In this document: positions 45,577 to 53,878 of the stretch, one piece after another | How the letters are laid out: every line of letters starts with the position of its first letter | Position numbering within the stretch: the first letter of the stretch is position 1 | Source: Pelagibacteraceae bacterium AG-325-C03 | GTDB taxonomy: Bacteria > Pseudomonadota > Alphaproteobacteria > Pelagibacterales > Pelagibacteraceae | NCBI GenBank assembly: GCA_003283025.1 | Contig: QBYC01000001.1 | Span: forward strand, 77,308 to 141,307 | Direction: 5' to 3' | DNA length: 64,000 nt | Program-made: the position numbers and the translations under genes | The notes under the pieces: generated by a model | Seen by the model: the letters and a program-made list of their open reading frames with translations, nothing else | Databases searched by the model: none | Told to the model about the DNA's origin: nothing

Positions 45577-46287
45577 ATGAAAAAAGTTATTTTAGGTGCC
45601 ACAGGGTCAATAGGCTCTTCTTTGGCAAAGAAATTAATTGAAAGTGGAGATAAAGTTCATCTTGTTGGAAGGGACGAAGCCAGTATCTCAAGCTTAGCTG
45701 ATGAATTAAATTCTTCTTACACAACATGTGACGTTCTTGAGGAAAATTTTTCAGATAAAATTTTAAGTGACCTAGGAGAAACTCCAGTTAATGGATTAGC
45801 ATTCTGTGTGGGTTCTATAGATTTGAAACCTCTTAAGCTGACGAAAAGAAGTGACTTTATGCAGTCATTTAATTTAAATTTAATTTCTGCGACAGAAGCA
45901 ATTAAAGCCTTAGCAGATAATCTAAAAAAAAATAAAGGGTCAGTTGTTTTATTTTCTACAGTAGCAATAAAACAAGGATTTCCAAATCATGCTATTATTG
46001 CATCAGCTAAAGGTGCAGTTGAAGGTTTAACAGTTTCGTTAGCTGCTGAATTTGCTCCAAATATAAGAGTTAATTGCATTGCCCCAAGTTTAACTAATTC
46101 AAAAATTGCTGAATTTTTGTTAAAAAATGAAAAAGTTGCTGAAGGAATAGCTAAAATGCATCCTCTTAAAAGGATTGGAGATGGAAGCGACTCATCCTCA
46201 ATGGCTAAATTTTTATTGAGTGACGAAAGTTCTTGGATAACTGGACAAATAATAGGTGTAGATGGTGGAAGATCATCTGTCGCATAA
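45577..46287 (+). CDS. Short-chain dehydrogenase/reductase
   Basis: 236 aa from ATG 45577 (MKKVILGATGSIGS), chosen because the cofactor motif should begin within a few residues; an ATG 18 bases upstream (45559) would add MMLFIV. Cofactor loop GATGSIGSSLAKKL, catalytic NNN-type region LAFCVGSIDL, Ser in LFSTVAIKQG and a Lys in ASAKGAVEG. The usual catalytic Tyr four residues before the Lys is replaced (HAIIASAKG), so activity may differ from classical SDRs. Divergent from the photolyase unit. Confidence 0.82.
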   Translation: MKKVILGATGSIGSSLAKKLIESGDKVHLVGRDEASISSLADELNSSYTTCDVLEENFSDKILSDLGETPVNGLAFCVGSIDLKPLKLTKRSDFMQSFNLNLISATEAIKALADNLKKNKGSVVLFSTVAIKQGFPNHAIIASAKGAVEGLTVSLAAEFAPNIRVNCIAPSLTNSKIAEFLLKNEKVAEGIAKMHPLKRIGDGSDSSSMAKFLLSDESSWITGQIIGVDGGRSSVA

Positions 46288-46318
46288 CAATTATTTAAAA
46301 ATGAATTAAATAAATATT

Positions 46319-46807
46319 ATGAAAAAAATATTAGTTTTATTTATAAGTATCTTTTTAAGTTTAAACGCTTTTGCGGCTGGTAGTGATAGCAGTGGAAGTT
46401 CTAGCTCAAAGGCTTCAATGTATGATGAAGGAATTAAATTAGTCAAAAGAGCAGGTAAATTAGAAAAAAAAGATAAGGCGGACAAAGCAAAAAAACTGTA
46501 TTCGCAAGCTTTTAAGAAGTTTGAAAAAGCTTATGAAAAAGATAAAAAAAATCCAGACATACTTAACTATCTAGGTTTTACTTCTAGAAAATCAGGAAAT
46601 TTCACTGAAGCAGAAGATTACTATCTAAAAGGCTTAAGTCTAGATCCAAAGCATAACGGTATAAATGAATATCTAGGAGAACTTTACGTTCAAACTGACA
46701 GAATTGATAAAGCAAACGAAAGATTAGAAGTTTTAAAAAATTGTAATTGCGATGAATTCCAAGAACTTGAGTTGATTATAAAAACTCGAGGTACTAAAAT
46801 TTACTAA
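46319..46807 (+). CDS. Exported TPR-repeat protein
   Basis: 162 aa with a signal peptide (KKILVLFISIFLSLNAFA) and a serine-rich start to the mature protein (GSDSSGSSSS). Two to three TPR motifs cover residues about 50-140, for example NPDILNYLGFTSRKSGNFTEAEDYYLKG. It is probably a periplasmic scaffold protein; no partner can be named. It is convergent with the DUF2237 gene with a 4-base overlap. Confidence 0.8.
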   Translation: MKKILVLFISIFLSLNAFAAGSDSSGSSSSKASMYDEGIKLVKRAGKLEKKDKADKAKKLYSQAFKKFEKAYEKDKKNPDILNYLGFTSRKSGNFTEAEDYYLKGLSLDPKHNGINEYLGELYVQTDRIDKANERLEVLKNCNCDEFQELELIIKTRGTKIY

Positions 46808-47181
46808 GATAAATCTACGGCAAATTTTTTTAATTTCTCAATTGGAATTAGCTCTAAAGTTTTAATATTAGTTTTTTTAAGATAAATAGAACATGCAGCA
46901 TTTTCTTCAATTGCTCGTGCGTACCAAGTAGCACACACGCACCAATTATCACCATCTTTTAAGCCAGGAAAACCAAACTCTGGGTGAGGAGTAATTAGAT
47001 CATTACCAACTTTTTTTGACCAAATTAAAAATTTGTCTGTGACTTTTGCGCAAACGGTGTGGACGCCTCGATCATTTTTGTCAGTATTACAACAACCATC
47101 TCTTAACCAACCTGTAAGCGGATCATTTGAGCATGACTCTAGCGGTTCTCCAAAAACGTTTTTTTGTGATTGATTACTCAT
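46804..47181 (-). CDS. DUF2237 family protein
   Basis: 125 aa, the standard length. Conserved cysteine-rich features: NVFGEPLESCSNDPLTGWLRDGCC, GVHTVCAKVT and DGDNWCVCATWYARA. DUF2237 proteins are widespread in bacteria with no proven role; the many cysteines suggest metal or redox chemistry. It overlaps the upstream oxygenase gene by 4 bases. Confidence 0.9.
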   Translation of the reverse strand: MSNQSQKNVFGEPLESCSNDPLTGWLRDGCCNTDKNDRGVHTVCAKVTDKFLIWSKKVGNDLITPHPEFGFPGLKDGDNWCVCATWYARAIEENAACSIYLKKTNIKTLELIPIEKLKKFAVDLS

Positions 47182-47786
47182 CTGCTGAAAACATTAGCAA
47201 TTTTTTTATCAATTTCTAGATTAAAAGAGAAAGATCTTCTTTCTCCGTTTGATTTAAAAGGATAAGCAGTATGCATTAAATAATGTGGAAATAGTATCAT
47301 ATCTCCTACTTTTGGTTGATGATTATAAATACTCTCACTTAAAAGCATTCTATTTCCATTTATAAAATCAATTGATCCATCAATATTAGATTTTTTTCTA
47401 TTTTTTAAAATAAATTTAGGAATTTTTAAATAACCAACACCAGAAATATGTCCATCGTGAAAGTGAATTGGGTTATATTCATTATTAAATTGCCGAACAA
47501 CCCAAAAATTTTTAATTTTAATCTTTGAAATTTTCTTACCTAAACTTTTATAAATATATTTATTTACCTCTTTAAATATCGTTTTTTCAAAATTTTTTTT
47601 AATAAAGTTTTTTGGGATCTGAAACTCCTGTTTTACTTGACCAACTAACTTATTTGAATAATCAAATTTTTTTATTAAATTCTTTTTAGAAAGAATTCTA
47701 TCAACTTCTTTATTTAATTTATTGATTAAGTTATTTGATATTTTTAATTTTGCAATTTTAGGGCCAAACGGACTTACAATTTTCAT
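47178..47786 (-). CDS. Putative 2OG-Fe(II) oxygenase (PF13759-like)
   Basis: 202 aa. The jelly-roll core has IHFHDGHISGVGYLKIPKF, with a His-x-Asp or similar pair for iron, and the distal histidine in LFPHYLMHTAYPF, followed by GERRSFSFNLEI carrying the 2-oxoglutarate arginine. These marks fit the family of putative 2OG oxygenases common in marine bacteria and phages. The substrate is unknown. It starts on the base where hisI stops. Confidence 0.75.
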   Translation of the reverse strand: MKIVSPFGPKIAKLKISNNLINKLNKEVDRILSKKNLIKKFDYSNKLVGQVKQEFQIPKNFIKKNFEKTIFKEVNKYIYKSLGKKISKIKIKNFWVVRQFNNEYNPIHFHDGHISGVGYLKIPKFILKNRKKSNIDGSIDFINGNRMLLSESIYNHQPKVGDMILFPHYLMHTAYPFKSNGERRSFSFNLEIDKKIANVFSR

Positions 47787-48253
47787 TATAACTTCGTAGG
47801 GTTAGGTTGGCCTTTGTAAATTTCTTCAGGATCGAATTTTTTTTCTTTTTCTTTAAAATCTAACTCTATTTCCTCTGAATTTTTTATAGGACCCAAAGGT
47901 ATTGATCGATAAAAACAAGATTTATATCCAACGTGACAGCTTGCACCGTTACCAATATCAACCGACATCCATAACGCGTCTTGATCATCGTCAATTCTTA
48001 AATCAATTACTTTTTGAATAAATCCGCTCGTTTTACCTTTATGCCATAATGCTTTTTTTGACCTACTCCAATAGTGAGCCTCTTTTGTTTCGATTGTTTT
48101 TTTTAAAGCCTCTATATTCATGTAACCATGCATTAACAAATCGCCAGAACTGCTATCTGTAGTCGTTACAGGTATAAGGCCATTATCATCAAACTTTGGT
48201 GAAAGAAATTTACCTTCTTCTACCTCAAAAATATTTTCTCTTTTTTTGAACAT
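47786..48253 (-). CDS. hisI: Phosphoribosyl-AMP cyclohydrolase HisI
   Basis: 155 aa, longer than the minimal HisI by an N-terminal extension and a C-terminal tail. It opens the adenine ring of phosphoribosyl-AMP in histidine synthesis. Visible marks are GLIPVTTTDSSSGDLLMHGYMN, HYWSRSKKALWHKGKTSG, the Mg site region RIDDDQDALW and the zinc cysteines in GASCHVGYKSCFYR. The HisE domain is absent. First gene of a three-gene minus-strand unit, divergent from folE by 74 bases. Confidence 0.92.
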   Translation of the reverse strand: MFKKRENIFEVEEGKFLSPKFDDNGLIPVTTTDSSSGDLLMHGYMNIEALKKTIETKEAHYWSRSKKALWHKGKTSGFIQKVIDLRIDDDQDALWMSVDIGNGASCHVGYKSCFYRSIPLGPIKNSEEIELDFKEKEKKFDPEEIYKGQPNPTKL

Positions 48254-48327
48254 GTCAGTAAATTAGTGAAAAAAAGACAAAATAGCAATTTGCAATAATT
48301 AATTATGTCCTATAAAAACATCACTAT

Positions 48328-48936
48328 ATGAAGTTAGTTAAAGACATCGATAAAGAGTCTTCGATCAAACCTCAAGTTAGTGACAAAGAGGCAGAAGAAG
48401 CAATAAAAAAAATTCTTACGTGGATTGGAGAAGATCCAACTAGAGAGGGTTTAATAGAAACTCCTAAAAGAGTTGTAAAGGCATTCAAAGAATATTTTAA
48501 AGGTTATAGCCAAAACGCAGAGTCAGATTTATCTAAAACTTTTGGAGATGTAGAAGGTTATGACGATATGGTGATAGAAAAGAATATTACTTTAGAAAGT
48601 CATTGTGAGCATCATATGGCTCCAATTATTGGGGTAGCCCACGTATCTTATATTCCTAACAAAAAAGTTGTTGGACTTAGTAAATTAGCTAGAACAGTTG
48701 AAATTTTTTCTAAAAGACTACAAACACAAGAGAGACTTACAATGCAAATCGCAAAAACTTTAATGAGTGCTTTAGATGCAAAAGGTGTTGCTGTTACTAT
48801 TGATGCTGCCCATCAATGTATGACTATGCGAGGTATTAAAAAAGAAAGAGCAACTACTGTTACAAATTATTTTCTAGGTTCATTTAAAGAAGATTTAAGT
48901 ATTCAAAATAGATATTTAAAATATATCGGACATTAA
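48328..48936 (+). CDS. folE: GTP cyclohydrolase I FolE
   Basis: 202 aa, normal length. Converts GTP to 7,8-dihydroneopterin triphosphate, the first step of folate (and pterin) synthesis. Zinc and active-site residues are in ESHCEHHMAPI and DAAHQCMTMRGIKK; the signature stretch is GLSKLARTVEIFSKRLQTQERLT. Its stop directly abuts the acuI-like gene. The CADD-like gene at the end of the window may supply the pABA branch of folate synthesis. Confidence 0.95.
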   Translation: MKLVKDIDKESSIKPQVSDKEAEEAIKKILTWIGEDPTREGLIETPKRVVKAFKEYFKGYSQNAESDLSKTFGDVEGYDDMVIEKNITLESHCEHHMAPIIGVAHVSYIPNKKVVGLSKLARTVEIFSKRLQTQERLTMQIAKTLMSALDAKGVAVTIDAAHQCMTMRGIKKERATTVTNYFLGSFKEDLSIQNRYLKYIGH

Positions 48937-49938
48937 ATGTCAGAAAAATTTAAAGCGATCATTATAGATAATCAAAACGATAAATTTTCAAGAGATATAC
49001 AAGAAATTGATACAACTCATCTTAAGGATGGAAACGTTTTAGTAAAAATCGATTATTCCAGTTTAAATTTCAAAGACGCTATGATTTTAAATAATGGTGG
49101 ACGAATTGTTAGAAAATTTCCTTTTGTTCCAGGTATAGATTTTTCAGGAACAGTAGTTGAAAGCGAGGACAGCAAGTTTGTAAAAGATGATAAAGTTATA
49201 CTAACAGGCTTTAGAGTTGGAGAGGCTTTTTTTGGAGGTTTTGCACAATATGCAAAAGTTGATTCAAATTTTTTAATTAAAATACCAAAGGATTTAGATA
49301 GCTATAAAGCGATGATGCTAGGTACAGCTGGATTTACTGCTTTGCTATGTAGTTTTGCTGTAAAAGCAAAAGAAGAATTATTGTTAGGTGAAAAAGTTAA
49401 AGATGTTTTAGTTACAGGCGCCACAGGCGGAGTAGGGAGTATTGCGGTAATGATTTTATCAAAAATGGGTTACGACGTTCATGCGGTTACAGGAAAAAAA
49501 GATAAAAATAATTATTTAAAAGACTTAGGTGCAAAAAATATTATTGATAGAAAAGAATTTGAAGGTGAAAGTAAATTGTTAGAGAAAGGAGTATGGGACG
49601 GTGTAGTTGATACTGTTGGTGGCTCTGCATTAACTAAAATTTTCGCACAAACAAAACCAGGAGGAATAGTTGCTGCTTGTGGAAACGCTGGTGGAATTAA
49701 AATAAATACAACCGTAATGCCTTTTATAATTAGAGGTGTAAAACTTTGGGGTATAGATTCCTCTGGTTCATCACTAAAAAGAAGAGAATTCATTTGGGGA
49801 GAATCAGCTAAATTAGTAGATTTTTCAAAAGTTCAATCTTTTACTAAAGAGCTTTCTTTTACTGAGCTTTTAGAAACTTATCCTAAACTTTTAAAAGGCG
49901 AGTTTTTTGGAAGAGCTATAGTAAATCCAAATAAATAA
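48937..49938 (+). CDS. acuI: Acryloyl-CoA reductase-like MDR protein (AcuI/YhdH family)
   Basis: 333 aa, zinc-free medium-chain dehydrogenase. The stretches DYSSLNFKDAMILNNGG, RKFPFVPGIDFSGTV, GFRVGEAFFGGFAQYA and the NADPH loop VTGATGGVGSIAVMIL match AcuI/YhdH. AcuI reduces acryloyl-CoA to propionyl-CoA, which detoxifies the acrylate released from DMSP cleavage. This fits marine DMSP users, and the acnA-prpD pair could take propionate further; the link is inference. Confidence 0.85.
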   Translation: MSEKFKAIIIDNQNDKFSRDIQEIDTTHLKDGNVLVKIDYSSLNFKDAMILNNGGRIVRKFPFVPGIDFSGTVVESEDSKFVKDDKVILTGFRVGEAFFGGFAQYAKVDSNFLIKIPKDLDSYKAMMLGTAGFTALLCSFAVKAKEELLLGEKVKDVLVTGATGGVGSIAVMILSKMGYDVHAVTGKKDKNNYLKDLGAKNIIDRKEFEGESKLLEKGVWDGVVDTVGGSALTKIFAQTKPGGIVAACGNAGGIKINTTVMPFIIRGVKLWGIDSSGSSLKRREFIWGESAKLVDFSKVQSFTKELSFTELLETYPKLLKGEFFGRAIVNPNK

Positions 49939-49957
49939 CTTATAATTAAATTTATCT

Positions 49958-50848
49958 ATGGATTGGGATAAACTAAAAATTTTTCATACTGTTGCAGAGG
50001 CTTCTAGTTTTACAAAAGCCTCAACAATTTTAAACTTAAGTCAATCAGCTATAAGCCGCCAAATACAAGCATTAGAAAGCGATTTAAAAGTTCAGCTTTT
50101 CGAAAGGCATGCTAGAGGTTTAGTTTTGACTGAGAACGGTGAGTATCTTTACAAATCTGCACATGAAATTATATCGAAATTAAAAGATGTAGAGTCGAAT
50201 TTAAGTGGACATAAAGATAAATTAAATGGAAAACTTACAGTTACAACAGTTGTAAGTTTTGGCACTACATGGCTTACGCCAAGAATAAAGGAATTCATGG
50301 ATTTACACCCAGATATTGAAATTGAATTAATATTTAATGATAATGAACTTGATTTAAGCACGAGAGAAGCAGACGTTGCAATTAGAATGAGAAGACCTAA
50401 ACAATTAAATTTAATTCAAAAAAAATTTGTTGATTTTAATTATCACATATATGGTTCAAATGATTATCTCCAAAAAAACGGATATCCAAAAAATCTAAAA
50501 GATTTAGATGAGCATAAATTTATAACTTATGGAAAAGGCGCTCCTTCGCCGGTTTATAATCCTGACTGGGTTCTAAAACACGGTATAAAAAATGGAAAAA
50601 AAAGAAAATCAATCATGAAAGTAAACAGTGTTTATGGATTATTACTAGCAGTACAAAGTGGCGTAGGCTTAGCTGCTTTACCAGATTATATTTCGCATAA
50701 TGTGAATAATATAACCAAAGTTTTACCTGAGGAAGCCGGTAAACCTACCGAAACTCATTTTGTTTATCCTGCTTCTTTAAAGAATAACGCGAGGTTGATG
50801 GCTTTTAGAAACTTTATATTTACGAAGGTAAACGAATGGAAATTTTAA
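49958..50848 (+). CDS. LysR family transcriptional regulator
   Basis: 296 aa. The N-terminal winged helix-turn-helix (residues 1-60) contains EASSFTKASTILNLSQSAISRQIQALESDL; a LysR substrate-binding domain follows, with GLLLAVQSGVGLAALPDYI near the C-terminus. The inducer is unknown. It lies 19 bases after the acuI-like gene and overlaps the rseP-like gene by 13 bases, so it may be read with either. Confidence 0.88.
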   Translation: MDWDKLKIFHTVAEASSFTKASTILNLSQSAISRQIQALESDLKVQLFERHARGLVLTENGEYLYKSAHEIISKLKDVESNLSGHKDKLNGKLTVTTVVSFGTTWLTPRIKEFMDLHPDIEIELIFNDNELDLSTREADVAIRMRRPKQLNLIQKKFVDFNYHIYGSNDYLQKNGYPKNLKDLDEHKFITYGKGAPSPVYNPDWVLKHGIKNGKKRKSIMKVNSVYGLLLAVQSGVGLAALPDYISHNVNNITKVLPEEAGKPTETHFVYPASLKNNARLMAFRNFIFTKVNEWKF

Positions 50849-51954
50849 TATCTTTCATAATTCCATTTATAATTCTACTTACTATTGTTGTTTTTATTCA
50901 TGAATATGGACATTATTATTTTGCAAGAAAATATGGTGTTGGCATAACTGACTTTTCAATAGGTTTTGGTAAGGAATTATTTGGTTTTAAAGATAAATCA
51001 GGTACAAGATGGAAATTTTGTGTAATACCTTTAGGTGGATATGTTAAATTTTTTGGCGATAGAAATGTTTTTAGTCAAGCAGAGCAGGAAGAACTTTTAA
51101 AAGAATATAACTATGAAGACCAAAAAAAACTTTTTGTTATTAAACCTCTCTATCAGAGATCATTAATTGTAGCAGCTGGACCCTTAGCAAATTTTTTATT
51201 GGCTATAGTTATTTTCGCATTTATTTATATGTTTGCGGGTAAGGATTTTACTCCAGCACAAATTCAAGAGGTTCAGTCTGAAAGTCCAGCCTATGAGGCA
51301 GGAATTAAATCAGGCGACTTAATTCAATCGATTAACGAAAGAGAGGTAAAAAGCATTATGGAGGTCTCGACTTTTATAAATGCATCATCCTCAGAAATTA
51401 TTGATATCCAAGTTTTAAGAAATGGAAATGAAATCACTTTAAAAGTAAAGCCAAAATTTATTGAAGGAGAAGATTCATTGGGAAATCGAATAAACAAGAA
51501 AATTATAGGAATAAAAGTTGTTCCTTTAAATGAGGAGATAAATAGGCAGCGATTAGGCCCTGCTACAGCCCTATTTTATGCTGTGAAAGAAACTTGGTTT
51601 GTTGTAGATGCTTCGTGGGATTTCGTTGTTTCAATGATTAAAGGGACAGGGGATACCTCTCAATTAGGTGGTCCGATAAAAATTGCTAAAATTACTGGTC
51701 AAGTTGCAAAATTTGGAATTGTCGCTTTTTTGAGTATTATGGCTTATATATCTATAAGTTTAGGATTTATTAATCTTTTCCCAATTCCTATGTTAGACGG
51801 TGGTCATTTAATGTTTTATGCTTTTGAAAAGGTTCTAGGGCGTCCTTTGACACAAAAAACTCAAGAGGTATTTTTTCGAATCGGTCTATTTTTATTACTT
51901 TCATTGATGTTTTTCACAACTTTTAATGACTTAAAAGATTTAGGCTTATTTTAA
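50836..51954 (+). CDS. rseP: Site-2 metalloprotease RseP (M50 family)
   Basis: 372 aa. The zinc motif is IHEYGHYYFARK (H22, E23, H26) in the first helix, a single PDZ domain lies about residues 120-205 (SPAYEAGIKSGDLIQSINE), and the third zinc ligand is in FPIPMLDGGHLMFY. RseP cleaves anti-sigma factors and leftover signal peptides in the inner membrane. Unusually it is not next to dxr or bamA, its common neighbours, but overlaps a LysR gene by 13 bases. Confidence 0.93.
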   Translation: MEILISFIIPFIILLTIVVFIHEYGHYYFARKYGVGITDFSIGFGKELFGFKDKSGTRWKFCVIPLGGYVKFFGDRNVFSQAEQEELLKEYNYEDQKKLFVIKPLYQRSLIVAAGPLANFLLAIVIFAFIYMFAGKDFTPAQIQEVQSESPAYEAGIKSGDLIQSINEREVKSIMEVSTFINASSSEIIDIQVLRNGNEITLKVKPKFIEGEDSLGNRINKKIIGIKVVPLNEEINRQRLGPATALFYAVKETWFVVDASWDFVVSMIKGTGDTSQLGGPIKIAKITGQVAKFGIVAFLSIMAYISISLGFINLFPIPMLDGGHLMFYAFEKVLGRPLTQKTQEVFFRIGLFLLLSLMFFTTFNDLKDLGLF

Positions 51955-51957
51955 GCC

Positions 51958-51986
51958 ATTTTATTGGTAAAAAAAGCCAATAAAAT
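51958..51986 (+). repeat. 10-bp inverted repeat after the rseP gene
   Basis: ATTTTATTGG at 51958-51967 pairs perfectly with CCAATAAAAT at 51977-51986 around a 9-base A-rich loop. It begins 3 bases after the stop. There is no T tract behind it, so it is either a weak terminator or an mRNA-end stabiliser. Confidence 0.6.
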
Positions 51987-52000
51987 CAACACTTTTAAAC

Positions 52001-52016
52001 ACACAACATGTTGTGT
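52001..52016. promoter_or_regulatory. 16-bp perfect palindrome upstream of the HU gene
   Basis: ACACAACATGTTGTGT is its own reverse complement, centred between 52008 and 52009, 84 bases before the HU start codon. The length and symmetry suit an operator for a dimeric regulator. The factor is unknown. Confidence 0.5.
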
Positions 52017-52099
52017 TAACATTTACGTGAAACACCAAAAAAACATTGATTTTACTAGCTTTTTCTGCAGATTAGAAAATAATCAAAAAGGGGCATAAA

Positions 52100-52375
52100 A
52101 TGAATAAAAAACAATTAGTAGCAAAAATATCTTCAACTTTGGGTCAAAGTAAGGCTGATGCTGAGAGAACTTTTGACTCAATAACGACTATAATTTTAGA
52201 TGCTTTAAAAAATGACGATACTGTTAAGATAGCTGGTTTTGGTACTTATAAAGTAGCTAAGAGAAAAGCTAGAGTAGGAAGAAACCCTAGAACAGGTGAG
52301 TCAATTCAAATCGCTGCATCTCAAAAAGTAAAATTTTTACCTGCTAAAAGCTTAAAAGAAATGTTTAATCGATAA
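52100..52375 (+). CDS. hup: HU family DNA-binding protein
   Basis: 91 aa, the standard HU/IHF size. Basic histone-like protein that bends and compacts DNA. The diagnostic arm GFGTYKVAKRKARVGRNPRTGESIQIAA is present, with the intercalating proline in RNPRTG. AAAGGGG (52087 region) lies upstream of the ATG as ribosome binding site. It stands alone with a palindrome before it and a long hairpin after it. The small size cannot separate HU-alpha, HU-beta or IHF with certainty; HU is the best fit. Confidence 0.93.
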   Translation: MNKKQLVAKISSTLGQSKADAERTFDSITTIILDALKNDDTVKIAGFGTYKVAKRKARVGRNPRTGESIQIAASQKVKFLPAKSLKEMFNR

Positions 52376-52379
52376 ACTT

Positions 52380-52416
52380 TTTAGCCCTTATTTAACAAAC
52401 TTAAATAGGGGCTAAA
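52380..52416 (+). terminator. Long hairpin after the HU gene
   Basis: A 16-bp stem with one G-U pair, 52380-52395 against 52401-52416, has a 5-base CAAAC loop. The core pairs TAGCCCTTATTTAA with TTAAATAGGGGCTA. It starts 4 bases after the stop. No T run follows, so it may stop transcription inefficiently or protect the mRNA end. Confidence 0.65.
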
Positions 52417-52510
52417 CTACCTGCAAAAATTGCATATCTAAAATCATTATAATTCAGTTCTTTTTCAATACTTAAAATTCTATAACGCACGATCAACAAA
52501 GGGAGAACTT

Positions 52511-53803
52511 ATGAAAAAATACATTGGTTACTTTTTAGCAGGTACAGCCATTTACTTTGGCTTTGCTAGTTTAGGCTATGCCGAAACTACAGTATCTGCG
52601 GAAGTACAATACATATTTAATACTATATTATTTTTGATGTCAGGTTTCTTGGTCATGTGGATGGCCGCAGGATTTGCAATGTTAGAGTCGGGGTTAGTAA
52701 CATCAAAATCTGTTTCAGCAATCTGTGCAAAAAATATAGGTTTATACTCAATCGCCGGGGTTATGTTCTGGTTGGTTGGTTACAATTTAGCTTACGGTAT
52801 TCCTGAAGGAGGATATATAGGAACATTTACACCATGGAGTGATGGATCAAAACTTGAAACGGGTTATTCAGATGGATCTGATTGGTTTTTCCAAATGGTT
52901 TTCTGTGCTACTACAATGTCAATCGTATCTGGTACGTTAGCTGAAAGAATTAAGATATGGCCATTTTTCTTATTTGCCGCAATTTTAACTGGAATTATAT
53001 ATCCAATTTCAATGGGTTGGCAGTGGGGTGGCGGATGGTTATCGGCTGCTGGATTTTCAGACTTTGCTGGCTCAACATTAGTACATGCTGCAGGCGGAGC
53101 TGCCGCTTTAGCGGGTGCAATAGTGCTTGGAGCAAGATCTGGAAGGTTTAGTTCAAGCGGCGGAGTTAAAGCTATGACACCATTTGCTGCATCATCAATT
53201 CCATTAGCAACTTTAGGAGTATTTATACTTTGGTTAGGTTGGTTCGGATTTAATGGTGGATCGCAATTGGCCGCTGGAACACTAGAGGATGTGTCTTCAG
53301 TAGCAACAATTTATATCAATACAAACTTAGCTGCAGGTGGCGGCGTATTAGCTGCTGCGGCTGTATCAAGAGTAATTGGTGGTAAAACTGACGTAGTTAT
53401 GATGCTGAACGGTGCTATTGCCGGATTAGTAGGAATTACTGCTGAACCATTAACGCCAAGTCCGTTAGCCGCAATCTTCATCGGAGCGATAGCTGGGATA
53501 CTAATGTACTTCTCAACAAAACTATTGTTCAAAATGAAAATTGATGACGTAGTAGGCGCCATACCTGCACACTTAGTAGCTGGAGTATGGGGTACGTTAG
53601 CAGTGCCATTAACAAACGGTGATGTTACTTTTGGAGCACAGTTCCTAGGAACTGTCTCAGTATCTGTGTTCGTATTCGTAGTTTCGTTTATTGTTTTCCA
53701 AATTATCAAAAGTACAATTGGATTAAGAATAAGTAAAGAAGCTGAAAGACTAGGAACCGACAAATCAGAGGTCGGTGTAATAGCTTACGGTATAAGAGAC
53801 TAA
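52511..53803 (+). CDS. amtB: Ammonium transporter Amt
   Basis: 430 aa with a cleavable signal peptide (GTAIYFGFASLGYAE) and eleven expected membrane helices. Family marks: MAAGFAMLESGLVTSKS, DFAGSTLVHAAGGAAALAGA (first pore His), WLGWFGFNGGS and GAIPAHLVAGVWGTLAVP (second pore His). It conducts ammonium as a nitrogen source. A GGGAG ribosome binding site precedes the ATG. No glnK is adjacent. A strong terminator follows, so it is a single-gene unit. Confidence 0.95.
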   Translation: MKKYIGYFLAGTAIYFGFASLGYAETTVSAEVQYIFNTILFLMSGFLVMWMAAGFAMLESGLVTSKSVSAICAKNIGLYSIAGVMFWLVGYNLAYGIPEGGYIGTFTPWSDGSKLETGYSDGSDWFFQMVFCATTMSIVSGTLAERIKIWPFFLFAAILTGIIYPISMGWQWGGGWLSAAGFSDFAGSTLVHAAGGAAALAGAIVLGARSGRFSSSGGVKAMTPFAASSIPLATLGVFILWLGWFGFNGGSQLAAGTLEDVSSVATIYINTNLAAGGGVLAAAAVSRVIGGKTDVVMMLNGAIAGLVGITAEPLTPSPLAAIFIGAIAGILMYFSTKLLFKMKIDDVVGAIPAHLVAGVWGTLAVPLTNGDVTFGAQFLGTVSVSVFVFVVSFIVFQIIKSTIGLRISKEAERLGTDKSEVGVIAYGIRD

Positions 53804-53836
53804 AATAAATCCCTCCCTCGTTAGTTGGGACAAATT

Positions 53837-53878
53837 ATAAGGCCTGGTTCGGTATACCGTCCAGGCCTTATTTATTTT
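53837..53878 (+). terminator. Rho-independent terminator after amtB
   Basis: An 11-bp GC-rich stem (ATAAGGCCTGG 53837-53847 region with CCAGGCCTTAT 53861-53871) encloses a second small stem CGGTATACCG at 53850-53859 and is followed by TTTATTTT. The stable nested hairpin is unusual for such an AT-rich genome. Confidence 0.88.
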
